A stretch of 64,000 nucleotides of DNA from Diacronema lutheri (taxonomy: Eukaryota > Haptophyta > Pavlovophyceae > Pavlovales > Pavlovaceae), in assembly GCA_019448385.1 (NCBI GenBank), contig JAGTXO010000031.1, positions 188,501-252,500 on the forward strand, written 5' to 3'. Under the pieces are notes generated by a model, which saw nothing but the letters and a program-made list of their open reading frames with translations, searched no databases and had not been told where the DNA came from. Below, piece by piece: positions 50,541-60,841 of the stretch. The stretch's first letter is position 1, and every line of letters begins with the position of its first letter. The translations under genes were made by a program, and so were the position numbers.

Positions 50541-52691
50541 TCACTGCGCCTCGCCGCCTGGCACGAGCCGCCAGCCGCCATCCGCGCCTCCCAGCTCGAG
50601 CACGCGGCTGTGCCAGCGCGCCGCCGCCGGCGAGTGCGAGACCGTTACAAATCCGATGCCCCGCCGCGCGAGCTCGGCGTAGAGCCAGCCCTCAAAGTCG
50701 GCACTCGTCGCCGCGGCCGGCTCGTCGAGCAGCAGCAGCGTCGGCCGCGCGAGCAGCGCGCGCGCGGCGGCGAGGCGCTGCTGCTCGCCACCCGACAGCC
50801 CACGGCACGCGTCCCCGACGTCGAGCGCGCCGACGCTGCTCGCGCGCGGCGCGCGCGCGCCGACCGCCGCAAGCAGGCCCTCGAGCCCCACCTCACGCAG
50901 CGCGTGCGTCAGCTCGCCGTCGGTCGGCTGCGCGCGCGAGCCGTGCGCGCCAGCGCCGCCTTCGGCCGGCTCGCGCGGGTAGAGCAGTGCCTCGCGGATC
51001 GAATGCTCGGGCATGACGAGCGGGCGCTGCGGCAAATAGGCGAGCACGGCGGCGGCGGGCACGCGCACCTCGCCGTCCGCCGCCGTCCACCAGCCGGAGA
51101 TGACGCGGAGCAGCGCGGTCTTGCCCGCGCCGTTTGGCCCGCGCACGAGCAAACTCTCACCCGGCGCGAGGCGCACGCTGAGCTCGCGCACGAGCGGGCG
51201 CGCGCCGGCGGGCGCGGGCGGAAGGATTGTCACGCGCTCGAGCTCAAGCGCCTCGCGCTCGACGAGCAGCCGACGCCCGCCGCCGCCGCCATCTCCAAGC
51301 CCGACGACCTCCTCGCTCGCGCTCGCCGCCCGCTCGGCGTCGCGCGCCGCGTCGAGCAGGCGCGAGACGCGCGCGGCGAGGCCGTCGACGGTGCGCGCGA
51401 CGCGGTGCGCGCCGGCGAGGTCGCGCATGCAGAGGCCGAGGTCGACGAGAAGGTGGAGGGACGCAAGGAAATACTCTGTCGCGCCCGCCGCCGCCGCGCC
51501 CGCCGCCGTCGCGCCCGCCGCGGCCGCGACGCCAGGGTAGACTGCGGGCGTCATCGCGGTGAACGCCGCGAGGATGCCCACGTAGCGCAGCGTGTAGGTC
51601 TCGACGGTGCCCGCGAGCAGCTGCTGCGCGTCGAGCGCGCTCGCGGCACGCGCGGCGCGCGCCCACGCGCCGCCGAGCGCGCGCGCCTCGGTCGCGTGCG
51701 CGCGCAGCGCGTGCACGGCCTCGGCGTCCGCCTGCACGCGCGCGTGCCGCGCGGCGAGCGCGGCGGCCGCGGCGGCCTGGCGCTCGCGTAGCGCGGAAAA
51801 TGCGGGACCAATTGAACGCACCCACCCGCCCGCAACAGCGTAGAAGCCGAGCGCTGCGGCGAGCTGCCTCGCGCCCATCAGCCGGCCGAGCGTGCCGATC
51901 AGCATGGCTGCCTCGATCGTTGGCTTTGCGATGCCCGCGCACAGACTAGCGAGCTCCGCGCAGAGCGCATCCGACTCGGCGCTCACCACGACGGCCACGT
52001 CGGCGGGCGCGAGCGCGAGCGGCGGCGACGCGACGGCGGCAGTGGCGCCGACGAGCGCGACGGTCGAGCCGCTGGTGCCGCCGGCGCCGCTCGCGCCGCC
52101 GTCCGCGCCCGCGCGCGCGGCGATGCGGCCGAGCGCGCCGGACGCGACCGCGGCGCGCCACTCGCGCTCGAGCGCGGCGCGCAGCGCGAGCGCGAGGCGC
52201 GCGGTGGCGTACTGCGTGGCGGCGGCGAGCGCAGCGGTCGGCAGCGCCCAGATCGCAAAAGAGATCTCGCGTGCGAACAGCGCGTCCCACTCGCGCGTCG
52301 CGAGCAGCCCGCCGAGCGCGCCGATCTCGACCGACATGCGCGTCGCCGCCCATCGGCGCAGCCCGATGGCGAGAGCGAGGCTCGCGGCGTGGGCGACGGG
52401 CGCGGAGCGCCAGGCGGGCACAAGCGTACGAACGATCACGCGCGTCGCCGACGCTGGCTTGGGCGCGCCGCGCGCCGGAACCACCGCGCTATCGCCGCCA
52501 TCCGCGCGCGCGAGCGTGCCATCGGCCGCAGCGGCGGCTGCCGCGGCCTTCGCCTCCGCGCGCGCGCGCCGGCGCGCGAGCGACGAGGTGATGGTGAGGC
52601 CAGCGGCCGCAAGCGCCCACGCGGCGAGGACAGCGCGGCCGCGGCCGCTCCGCGACCACGCGCTGAGCAGGTGCGCCGCGAAGTCGCTCAT
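50541..52691 (-). CDS. ABC half transporter, ABCD (peroxisomal)-like (716 aa)
   Basis: Start at MSDFAAHLLSAW; intronless. The N-terminal half is an Ala-rich membrane domain with about five hydrophobic segments. The C-terminal ATPase has Walker A GPNGAGKTAL, Q-loop YLPQRP, signature LSGGEQQRL, Walker B LLLLDEP and H-loop VSHSP. One membrane plus one ATPase domain in this order, with YLPQRP after VLAYLP, fits ABC subfamily D (acyl-CoA or cobalamin-pathway transporters of peroxisome/lysosome), which work as dimers. The helix expected to hold the EAA-like motif reads AEAVHALRAHATEARALGG and is diverged. The D-loop TSAD replaces SALD. A bacterial SbmA/YddA-like relative is the alternative. It is head-to-head with glucosidase II, 128 bp apart. 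Confidence 0.82.
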   Translation of the reverse strand: MSDFAAHLLSAWSRSGRGRAVLAAWALAAAGLTITSSLARRRARAEAKAAAAAAAADGTLARADGGDSAVVPARGAPKPASATRVIVRTLVPAWRSAPVAHAASLALAIGLRRWAATRMSVEIGALGGLLATREWDALFAREISFAIWALPTAALAAATQYATARLALALRAALEREWRAAVASGALGRIAARAGADGGASGAGGTSGSTVALVGATAAVASPPLALAPADVAVVVSAESDALCAELASLCAGIAKPTIEAAMLIGTLGRLMGARQLAAALGFYAVAGGWVRSIGPAFSALRERQAAAAAALAARHARVQADAEAVHALRAHATEARALGGAWARAARAASALDAQQLLAGTVETYTLRYVGILAAFTAMTPAVYPGVAAAAGATAAGAAAAGATEYFLASLHLLVDLGLCMRDLAGAHRVARTVDGLAARVSRLLDAARDAERAASASEEVVGLGDGGGGGRRLLVEREALELERVTILPPAPAGARPLVRELSVRLAPGESLLVRGPNGAGKTALLRVISGWWTAADGEVRVPAAAVLAYLPQRPLVMPEHSIREALLYPREPAEGGAGAHGSRAQPTDGELTHALREVGLEGLLAAVGARAPRASSVGALDVGDACRGLSGGEQQRLAAARALLARPTLLLLDEPAAATSADFEGWLYAELARRGIGFVTVSHSPAAARWHSRVLELGGADGGWRLVPGGEAQ

Positions 52692-52819
52692 CTCAAAGGA
52701 GTCGCGAGAGACGTCGCGCCACGTCGAGACGGGCAAAGGCCGCCTTTCTTTATGGGTATCACCCTAAAAGCCGCCATCGTCGCCAACACCTCCGCTCGGA
52801 CGGCGCGACCTGCGCGGCG
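52692..52819. promoter_or_regulatory. Bidirectional promoter, ABC transporter / glucosidase II
   Basis: 128 bp separate the divergent ATGs (52691 minus, 52820 plus). It includes TTTCTTTATGGGTATCACCC at about 52744-52763, an AT-richer patch that could hold transcription start signals. No classical TATA box. Confidence 0.5.
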
Positions 52820-55800
52820 ATGGCGCGGATGGCCGTGCTGCTCGCGCTCGCGCTCGCGCTCGCGCGCGGCGCCGCCGGCTTCGACGCGCACAAGATGAAG
52901 AAGTGCGAGGACAACTCGTTCTGCCGCCGCCACCGCGCCTTCGCCGCGGAGGAGGGCAAGTCTCCCGAGGCGCGTGGCGGCGCGTACGCGGCCGACGGCT
53001 CGACGTTTGAGCTCGACGCCGAGGGCGCGCGCGTGGTCGTCGCGTCGGCGACGCACAAAGTGCCGCTCGAGCTGTGCGTCTCCGCGCTCCCCGGTGGCCT
53101 CACCGCGCGCGTCCGCCTGCGCGAGCTCGAGCCGCTCCGCCGCCGCTTTGAGCCGCCCTACGTGCTGCTCGACGCCGCGCGCGAGACGACGCCGCTCACC
53201 GTCGTGCGCGAGGAGGCGGGCGGCGTGACGCTCGCGCTCGGCGCGGGGCCGCGCGCCGGCCAGCTCCGCCTCGACTTCTCGCCGCTGCGCCTCCGCTTCT
53301 TCGCGCCCGTCGACGGCGGCGCGCCCGGCGACCTTGTCGAGGTCGCCTCGTTCAACGCGCGCGGCCTCCTCGAGTTTGAGCACTACCGCAGCAGAGCGGA
53401 GGGTCGGGCGGAGGGCAAGGCTGAGGACAAGGCGGAGACGCCCGCTGCCGCGGACGGCGGCGCCGCCGACTCCGACGCCGACGCCGACGCCGACGCTGGC
53501 GCAAGCGCGCCCGACGCAGCGGTGGCGGCGGCCGCCGCGCCGGCCAACGATGGCAGCACCGACGACAGTTGGGCGACGGATCTCGTCTGGGAGGAGAGCT
53601 TCCAGACGCACAGAGACTCGCGGCCGTTTGGTCCGGCGGCGATTGGCCTGGACTGGACGCTCCCCGGCTTCGAGCACGTGTACGGCCTGCCCGAGCGCGC
53701 AGCGCCCCTTAACCTCAAGAACACGCGGTGCGCGCGCGCGTGCGCGCGAGCGCGCGCCGCGCGACCGGCCGCGCGACCGGCCGTACCCGCGTCTTTCTCG
53801 TCGCGCGCCGCGCGTCGTGCGCCGCACGACGTGCGCCATTCAACGCCGCACGCTCGCAGCTTTGGAGGCGGCGGGTTTGGCGCCGACGCGGGCGGCGCGC
53901 CATTCGCGCCCGCTCGCGCGCTGCGCGCCGCGCCGCGCGCGCCTCGCGCGCAGGGGCGACGGCGGTTACGCCGAGCCGTACCGCCTGTATAATTTGGACG
54001 TGTTCGAGTACGTGACCGACTCTCCGTTTGGGCTGTACGGCGCGGTGCCGCTCGTGCTCGCGCACGGCGCCGCGGCGGGCAAGCGCGCGCGTAACGTCGG
54101 CATCTTCTGGCCCAACCCCTCTGAGATGTACGTCGACGTTCTCCGAGCGAGCACCGCGCCGGCGCCGATGTCCGTCGACGCGAGCGGCGCGCCGGCGTCC
54201 GGCGGCACGGCGCCCGCTGTGCAGACGCACTGGGTGGCCGAGTCGGGCGCGCTCGACGTGTTCGTGCTCCTCGGGCCGAGCGCCAAGGCGGTGAGTCGGC
54301 AATATGCGACACTGACGGGAGGCACACAGCTTCCGCCCCTCTTTGCCCTCGGCTACCACCAGTGTCGCTGGAACTACAACGATCAGGACGACATCCTCGC
54401 GCTCGACAAGAAGTTCGAGGAGCTTGATTTCCCGTGCGCGCGGCGCGGCGTGCGGCCGTCAGCCGTCGCTGCGCGCGGCGCACGCCACGGCCGCCTCCCG
54501 CCCCACCCCGCCTAGACGGCGCTGCACGCCACGGCCGCCTCCCGCCCCGCCCCGCCTCGACGGCGCTGGCACGCCACGGCCGCCTCCCGCCCCGCCCCGC
54601 CTCGACAGCGCTGGCACGCCACGGCCGCCTCCCGCCCCGCCCCGCCTCGACAGCGCTGGCACGCCACGGCCGCCTCCCGCCCCGCCCCGCCTCGACGGCG
54701 CTGCGGGCCACGGCCGCCTCCCGCCCCACTCGACCTCTGCGGCGCTGCACGCCACGGCCGCCTCCCGCCCCGCCCCGCCTCGACGGCGCTGGCACGCCAC
54801 GGCCGCCTCTCGCCCCGCCCCGCCTCGACGGCGCTGGCACGCCACGGCCGCCTCCCGCCCCACCCCGCCTCGACGGCGCTGGCACGCCACGGCCGCCTCC
54901 CGCCCCACCCCGCCTCGACGGCGCTGGCACGCCACGGCCGCCTCCCGCCCCACCCCGCCTCGACGGCGCTGCACGCCACGGCCGCCTCCCGCTTCACCCC
55001 GCCTCGACGGCGCTGGCACGCCACGGCCGCCTCCCGCTTCACCCCGCCTCGACGGCGCTGCGGGTCTTCGCATGCGGGGCCCTTTCGTCTCACCGACCCT
55101 TTCATGCGCGTCAGCTTCTTCCTCCCTGCACATGAAAGGATCAACCTGCAGACCACCGACCCTTCTTCCTCGCTGCGTGCATCTGCCCCCTGGCCACACT
55201 GCGCTCTCACGATGGGCGCCTCTCCCTGCACATCCTGCGTGTTGGCCCCTTCCCTCCTCGCCAGTTACGACGTGCTCTGGCTCGACATCGAATACACCGA
55301 CGGCAAGCGCTATTTCACATGGGATGAGCGCAAGTTCCCAAAGCCCGTCGCCATGCTTGACGCCCTCGCCTCGCGCGGGCACAAGATGGTGCTCATCCTC
55401 GACCCGCACATCAAGGCCGACGACGCGTGCGCGCGCGGCGAGGGGGGCGCCGCGTGCGCGCGTGGCGCGGCGCGGCGCGGGCGGCGCGTGTCGCCCGCGC
55501 GCGACGCGCGCCGAGGGCGGCCAGGCAGCCGCCACGGCCGTCGGCCGGGCGGTGTACTGACCTCCCCCATTTTCCCGCCCTTTTGCGCGCCCGTGTTTCC
55601 CGCCCTTTCCCTCTTGACGGCTGGGCCCCGCGTAGCTACCACGTCTTCTCCGAGGCGAAGAAGGCGGGCCACTTTGTGCGCACGGCGCAGAACGCGACCT
55701 TTGACGGCTGGTGCTGGCCTGGCACCTCCTCGTACCTCGACTTCTTGCTGCCAGAGGTGAATTTAAAACGGGGGCACCGCTTTCTGCCTCCGCACGATGC

Positions 55801-57959
55801 GCGCCGCCCGCTTGGGACACCGTGCGATCGGCCGCGAGCCGCGCCGGCATGCCGCGATGCGCGCGCTGGCGCGCAGGGGCCGCGCGCGCCGCGCTCCCCT
55901 CCCTCGCCTCACGCGCGTGGCACGCGAGCGCGCGTCCGCCCGCCCGCCCGCTTCTCGCGCAGGTGCGCGGTTACTGGGCGTCAAAGCTGCAACTGGCGTC
56001 TTTCAGCCAGTCCACCCACTCCGCGCACGTGTGGAACGACATGAACGAGCCGTCCGTGTTCAACGGGCCCGAAGTGACCATGCACAAGGACTGCTTGCAC
56101 GCGCATGGCACGGTCGAGCACCGCGAGCTGCACAACATGTGCGCGCCCGCGCACGGCACCGCCGCGTGCGCCATTTCACCCCGCGCAATGCAACCATCGC
56201 CCTCCCATCGCGCCGCGCGGTTTGGTGGCGGGTGGGGAGGGGGGGGGGGGGGGGGGGGGGGGGGGCATGCGCGCGCTGAGACCGTGCGCTCCGGCCGTTG
56301 GGGCCTCCTCGACCGCGCGGCGCCGCTTTCGAAAGGTACGGCCACCTGCACGCAATGGCGACGCACGCCGGGCTGATCGAGCGAGAGGCCCTCGGCCCGA
56401 CGGGCAAAGAACGCGGGCGCACTTTCATCCTGACTCGCTCCTTCTTTGCCGGCTCTCAGCGGTACACAGCCGTGTGGACGGGTGACAACATGGCCAAGTG
56501 GGACCACTTGCAGGCGAGCGTGCCGATGCTGCTCACCCTCTCGCTGTCGGGCATTGCCTTCTGCGGCGCGGACGTCGGAGGTGCGCGCTGCGCTGTGCTG
56601 CGAGCGTGCGTGCGTGCCGCCGATGTAACGGCCGCCTCCTGGTCGCCCCGTGCCCCTGAGCTGAGTCCTCTCGTGTGTCTGCCTGCCTGTGTCTGCTTGA
56701 CTGTGTCTGCCTGGCTGTCTGCCTGTGCTCCTGTTGCCTCTGTGCTCCTGTCTGAGTGTGTGCCCGACTATCTGCGACTGTCTGTCTGACTGACTATCTG
56801 TGTGACTGGCCGCTGCTCCAGGCTTCTTCTACAACCCGGATGTGGAGCTACTCGTGCGCTGGTACCAAGTGGGCGCGTACCAACCCTTCTTCCGCGCGCA
56901 CGCGCACATCGAGACAAAGCGGCGCGAGCCGTGGCTCTTTGGCGAGCCGCACCTCTCGCACATGCGTGAGGCGGTGCGCGAACGGTGCGCGCGTGGCGCG
57001 GCGCGCGGCGCAGCGCGTGGCGCGACGGTCTGGCGGCGTGTCGCGCGGCTCGAGGCGTGGCGAGCGCACATCTTTGCATTCTCCCGCCCTGTGGGGCGCA
57101 TCCCTTCCCTTCGCCCTCCCCCATCCTCGCGCCGCCCCCGCCCCCGCCCTCACGTGCCCCCCCCCCCCCCCCCCCTCCCCCCCCCCTCACCCCCTAATTC
57201 AGTTATCGGCTGCTTCCATACATTTACACGCTCGCGGCCGAAGCGGCGCTCGATGGCGTGCCGATGATGCGCCCGCTCTGGTACGAGTTCGAGGAGGACG
57301 CGCCCACCTTCGCGCAGGAGGACGTCTTCCTACTCGGCGGCGCGCTGCTCGTCGCGCCCGTCGTTTCGCCCGCGCAGACGTCGGTTACGGTCCGCCTGCC
57401 GGGTGGTGCGGAGCAGCGGTGGTACAATGCACAGACCCTCGCGCTTGTCGGCGTGGGCGGGAGCACGCTCGCGCTGCCCGCGCCCGCCGAGCACATCCCC
57501 GTGCTCTATCGGGGCGGCGCGGTCGTGCCGCGCAGGGAGCGGCTGCGTCGTGCTGCCTCGCAGATGCGGTACGACCCTTTTACGATCCTTGTCGCACCCG
57601 ACAACGATGGCGGCGCGGCGGGCGAGGTGTACCTAGACGATGGCGAGACGCACGCGTACGAGGACGGGCACTTCGCGTGGCGCTCGCTCAGCTACGCGAA
57701 GGGCGCGCTCGCATGCGCCGAGCACGCGGGCAGGCCGCGCGGCCGCGCGGGCGCGCCGACGGGCGGTGAGGCGCTTGTCGAGCGAGTCGTGCTGCTCGGC
57801 GTGCCCAAGGCGCCTGCGCGCGTGACGGTCGCGCTGGCGGGCGGCGCCGCGCCGCGCGAGCTCGGCTTCACGCACGACCCCGTCGGCCAGGTGCTCGTTG
57901 TGCGCAAGCCTGGTGTGCCGATCGGCGCCGACTGGCTACTCTCAGTCGCGACACTCTGA
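52820..57959 (+). CDS. GANAB: ER alpha-glucosidase II catalytic subunit (GH31), eight exons, 1003 aa
   Basis: Exons 52820-53727, 53954-54433, 55265-55426, 55636-55756, 55963-56138, 56336-56580, 56822-56984 and 57203-57959 sum to 3012 nt with every phase consistent. A signal peptide ([18 protein letters not shown]) is followed by the galactose-mutarotase-like domain ([19 protein letters not shown]). The GH31 barrel has [41 protein letters not shown], nucleophile Asp in [12 protein letters not shown], acid/base Asp in [20 protein letters not shown] and PFFRAHAH, and C-terminal beta domains follow ([20 protein letters not shown]). It removes the two inner glucoses of N-glycans in the ER with a PRKCSH beta subunit. 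The [19 protein letters not shown] segment is diagnostic of glucosidase II against lysosomal forms. Several introns hold minisatellites or G/C homopolymers. Confidence 0.95.
54480..55066. repeat. About 45-bp minisatellite, roughly 13 copies, in glucosidase II intron 2
   Basis: Units of CACGCCACGGCCGCCTCCCG followed by CCCCGCCCCGCCTCGACGGCGCTGG (43-45 bp) repeat about 13 times with small variants, filling most of the 831-bp intron 54434-55264. The splice sites and about 200 bp at the 3' end are free of repeats. Confidence 0.92.
56239..56265. repeat. 27-bp poly-G run in glucosidase II intron 5
   Basis: An unbroken G run inside the intron 56139-56335; a matching C-rich tract (57157-57194) lies in intron 7. 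Such G runs could form quadruplex structures in the pre-mRNA. Confidence 0.9.
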
Positions 57960-58423
57960 ATTCGCGACACACTGAACTGCAGCGCAGCAACGCGGCGTGC
58001 GGGCGGCGGGCGGTGTTGGCGCAGCACGCGCCGATCGGCTCGGCGGCATGCTCTTTGGCCAAACAGTACCCCCATAGGACGCGCTCGTTTCTCCGGCCAG
58101 CGCCACGCGAAGTGCCCGTCCTCGTACGCGTCGCGAAGGAGCGCGTCACGCAAATTCAAAGTTGGCATCGGATGCCGGGAAGGAGCGCATCGCGGGGACA
58201 ACAGAGCGCGCGGGCGTGCGGCCGTGGGCGAGCGGCACAGTCCGCAGCGCGGCAAAGTGCAGGCACGCGGCGCATGGTTGCACGCCGTCAACGTGACAAT
58301 CCTGGTCATTCACTTGCGCCGTGATCCTCACGATGCTGCTCGCCACCAAACGTCCCTCACACCGATCGTCCTCGACGCTGACGCTGACCTCGGCTGCGCA
58401 ACAGCGCACCGGTTCACCTGCGC

Positions 58424-58708
58424 TCAGCCGCAACCGCGCCACGACTTCCTAGTCTTGGGGCTCAGGCAGCGCTTCTTGCCCGCGCCACCGACGCTGAACA
58501 GCTCTGCGTCGAAGGGGTCCGTGTACCCAAAGCCGACGACGCGGGTCTCGCCAAAAGCCACGCCGACATCGGCGTCAAGCGAGAGCCCAGCCAGGCGCAC
58601 AAAGGAGAAGGGTAGCGCAGAGGGAGGCGTTTCGCGGTCGACGAGCAAGGCGTCGGCGGAGTGCGCCCCAGCTTCGTCGTAGACGTCCGCGAGGGTGATC
58701 GTACGCAT
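58424..58708 (-). CDS. Small orphan protein 1 (94 aa) with KKRC/SWRGC tail
   Basis: Starts MRTITLADVYDEAGAHSADA and continues LLVDRETPPSALPFSFVRLA, LDADVGVAFGETRVVGFGYT and DPFDAELFSVGGAGKK; it ends RCLSPKTRKSWRGCG. I know no family. The C-terminal pattern KKRC-x(7)-R-x-SWRGC is shared with the protein at 59225-59542, as is a PFDAxL motif, so the two are distant paralogs or one is a decayed copy. It is less GC-biased in codon use than the neighbouring genes and looks like a real coding segment. The frame is open upstream through the poly-C run without sensible protein. Confidence 0.5.
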   Translation of the reverse strand: MRTITLADVYDEAGAHSADALLVDRETPPSALPFSFVRLAGLSLDADVGVAFGETRVVGFGYTDPFDAELFSVGGAGKKRCLSPKTRKSWRGCG

Positions 58709-58905
58709 CGGGGAGGACGGACGTATCTTCTCCCGCTCTTTTGCGCCCGGCCGCTCGAGATTTGATGGGTGAATGGTCGTGGATGCGAATTGGACGGACG
58801 TCTTTCGGTCAGACGGCGTCCAGTCGCGGGACAAATCCTGGGAAGCCGCAGGGCAGCGCCCCCTTATTCGCAGCAGGGCTGCTTTGATGACCAACGTGTG
58901 CGGCG

Positions 58906-58906
<1 letters not shown>

Positions 58907-58962
<56 letters not shown>
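58907..58962. repeat. 56-bp uninterrupted poly-C run
   Basis: A pure C homopolymer (G on the other strand), the longest in the window, lies 5' of small orphan protein 1. Its true length is uncertain, because assemblies rarely resolve such tracts. Confidence 0.93.
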
Positions 58963-58963
<1 letters not shown>

Positions 58964-59224
58964 CGCGCTAAAGGGGCTGTGCACAGGCCACGCGCGCATC
59001 CTCGGTGTCCGAATCGGACCGCCTGGCGATCATGCGTGCGGGAGCACGTTGAAGGCGCGGACTGTGAGGCGCGCACGCTGCACGGCCGGTGTGCGCACCA
59101 CGCGCGTCACGGCTTGAATGAACTTTTCGTTGCCGACGAAGGCGCCGCGAGGGCGAGAGTTGGTGGCAAACCGCGGCCAGGCGCGCGTGCGTACGTGTGA
59201 CACGTTGCGGCGCGGGGACGCCGC

Positions 59225-59542
59225 TCAGCAGCCACGCCAGGAGCGGCGGTGCTTGCGCCGAACGCAGCGCTTTTTGTTGACGCCGCGCAGGTCATTCAGG
59301 CCGATTCCCGCACCGTTCGAAGCGATGATGTCGTGGCTCCAGAGCACATCGTCGCACGCGCTTGCATCGATCGCGAGCCTCTCGTCGTTAAGCTGGTCTT
59401 CGTCGCGAAGGAATGGCACGGACGCGTGGCCGTAGTCGATGGCTACCTCCGCCATGGATGAATCGAGCCGCATCTTGTCGTCGGAAAGCACTGCGTCGAA
59501 CGGCGTGCACCACAGCGCAAACTCATCCGTGATGTTCAGCAT
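59225..59542 (-). CDS. Small orphan protein 2 (105 aa) with KKRC/SWRGC tail
   Basis: Starts MLNITDEFALWC, then TPFDAVLSDDKMRLDSSMAE, VAIDYGHASVPFLRDEDQLN, DERLAIDASACDDVLWSHDI and IASNGAGIGLNDLRG; it ends NKKRCVRRKHRRSWRGC. The basic, cysteine-containing tail parallels orphan protein 1. An in-frame stretch upstream (KSWIVDA) suggests a longer N-terminus or an upstream exon. No transmembrane segment. Codon usage is more balanced than in the host housekeeping genes. Function unknown; the tail could bind nucleic acid or a metal. Confidence 0.5.
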   Translation of the reverse strand: MLNITDEFALWCTPFDAVLSDDKMRLDSSMAEVAIDYGHASVPFLRDEDQLNDERLAIDASACDDVLWSHDIIASNGAGIGLNDLRGVNKKRCVRRKHRRSWRGC

Positions 59543-59649
59543 CGCATCGACGATCCAGCTCTTCCGCTGCCTCTTTTCCTTGGATGTCGTTAAACATTAG
59601 AAAAGCTTTTTGGGGCTAAGCTTGGGCTGCCATGCGGACGGGGTGAAGG

Positions 59650-60450
59650 ATGGCGCTCGTCCCCGCGGACAGTAGCAGGGCGGGAGGACCGCCCAACGGC
59701 GCGATGAGCAACATGGGCGGCTCGCACGGGAGCCTCGATGGGCGACTGAGCGGAGCCGCGCGCAGCCGCGCGTTGGCCGCGCGAGCGCTACCTGTTCGAG
59801 GTACAAGGAATGCGCAGCCGCCGCGCCCCAGAGCGCGCGGCAGTCGGAGGAGATGGAGGAGATGCGGGCGCGATTGGCGGAGCTGGAGGACCAGAAAGCA
59901 GCGCTGACGTGCTTGCTTGTTGACAAGGACCGGCGACGCGTCTACGTCGAGCCGCTCCGACCTCCGGTCCAACCTCCTATATCGCTCGGCATCGGCGCCC
60001 CACGGGTCTCAAGCGAGGCGGCTGCGTGTCCGTCGCGCCGCGCGCGGAGTACCGCAAGTACTCCATGTCCGACGTCTACTTTGCAGCTGACGCACAGCTC
60101 GTTCATTTTGCACGACATCCGCTACCCGGTGCCTTACGGCTTGATGCGCAAGTGGGCAGGACGCGCCGCATCGAGCTGCCGTGCTTCTTGTCCCTGGCGG
60201 AGTCAAAGGCGGTGAGGCGAGGACAGCGAGGCGACTGCAGCCGCAAAGAGGCTCGCGATGAGATCGCGTTCTGGACCCAGCAGCGCGACGCCGTGGTCGG
60301 AGCCGAGGCCGCTTGGCGACCTCTCCAAGCTGCAGATGGGTCAGCTGGAGGGGATCGTGCTCTCGCGTAACGGTCACGTGCCCCGCGCCAAAACGGGCAT
60401 GGGCGACGCGCTGCTCGCAGGGGCGACGGCTGCCGTCAGCGAGCGGACCG
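59650..60450 (+). pseudogene. Coiled-coil/SAP-like gene, copy 3, degraded, convergent with SEL1-E
   Basis: The plus strand carries ALVPADSSRAGGPPNGAMS near 59650, RYKECAAAAPQSARQSEEME with MRARLAELEDQKAAL and LLVDKDRRRVYVEP, then in another frame APRAEYRKYSMSDVYFAAD and EARDEIAFWTQQRDAVVGAE. A 14-bp deletion near 60315 relative to copy 1 throws the SAP-like block (LSKLQMGQLEGIVLSR, MGDALLAG) out of frame. The arrangement against SEL1-E (tail-to-tail, same spacing) is the mirror image of copies 1-2 against SEL1-A and B. Confidence 0.55.
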
Positions 60451-60841
60451 CTCCGCGCCCACCTCGTCTGTCGGCTGCTGGCTGGTGCGCTCGCTGTGGA
60501 CAGTGGCTATGGCGAGGTCCAAGGACAAGGACGGCGCCAGCAAGACCGCAGAGCTGCTCGAGTTCGCGTCGACGCGACTCAAGGAGCACGCACTGTGGAC
60601 AAAGCACGATTGTGCTACAGAGCTTTTTTGGTGTAGGCACGTGTCGCACGCACTTGCCCTCTCCCGACATTGTGACGCAGACTCCGCATCGCTGCCTCAT
60701 CAGCCGTGTTCGGTGCTCAAAACCAAAGAAGGTGGAGTGCCTGGGCATCCGGACACGTCGTCAAACGCATCCTCCGCTGTGCCACAGTCGCCGCTCACGC
60801 TCGCCGCCCACGGTTGCACGTCACACCCATCCGCCGCATGG

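Noticed and set aside
52688-53839. Minus-strand open frame of about 383 codons
   Set aside because: It is antisense to the first exon of glucosidase II and overlaps the ABC transporter start; it has only Arg/Ala-rich content.
54434-55264. ORFs of several hundred codons through the 45-bp array as a proline/arginine-rich protein
   Set aside because: It lies within an intron whose removal joins DFP to [13 protein letters not shown] of glucosidase II in the correct phase.
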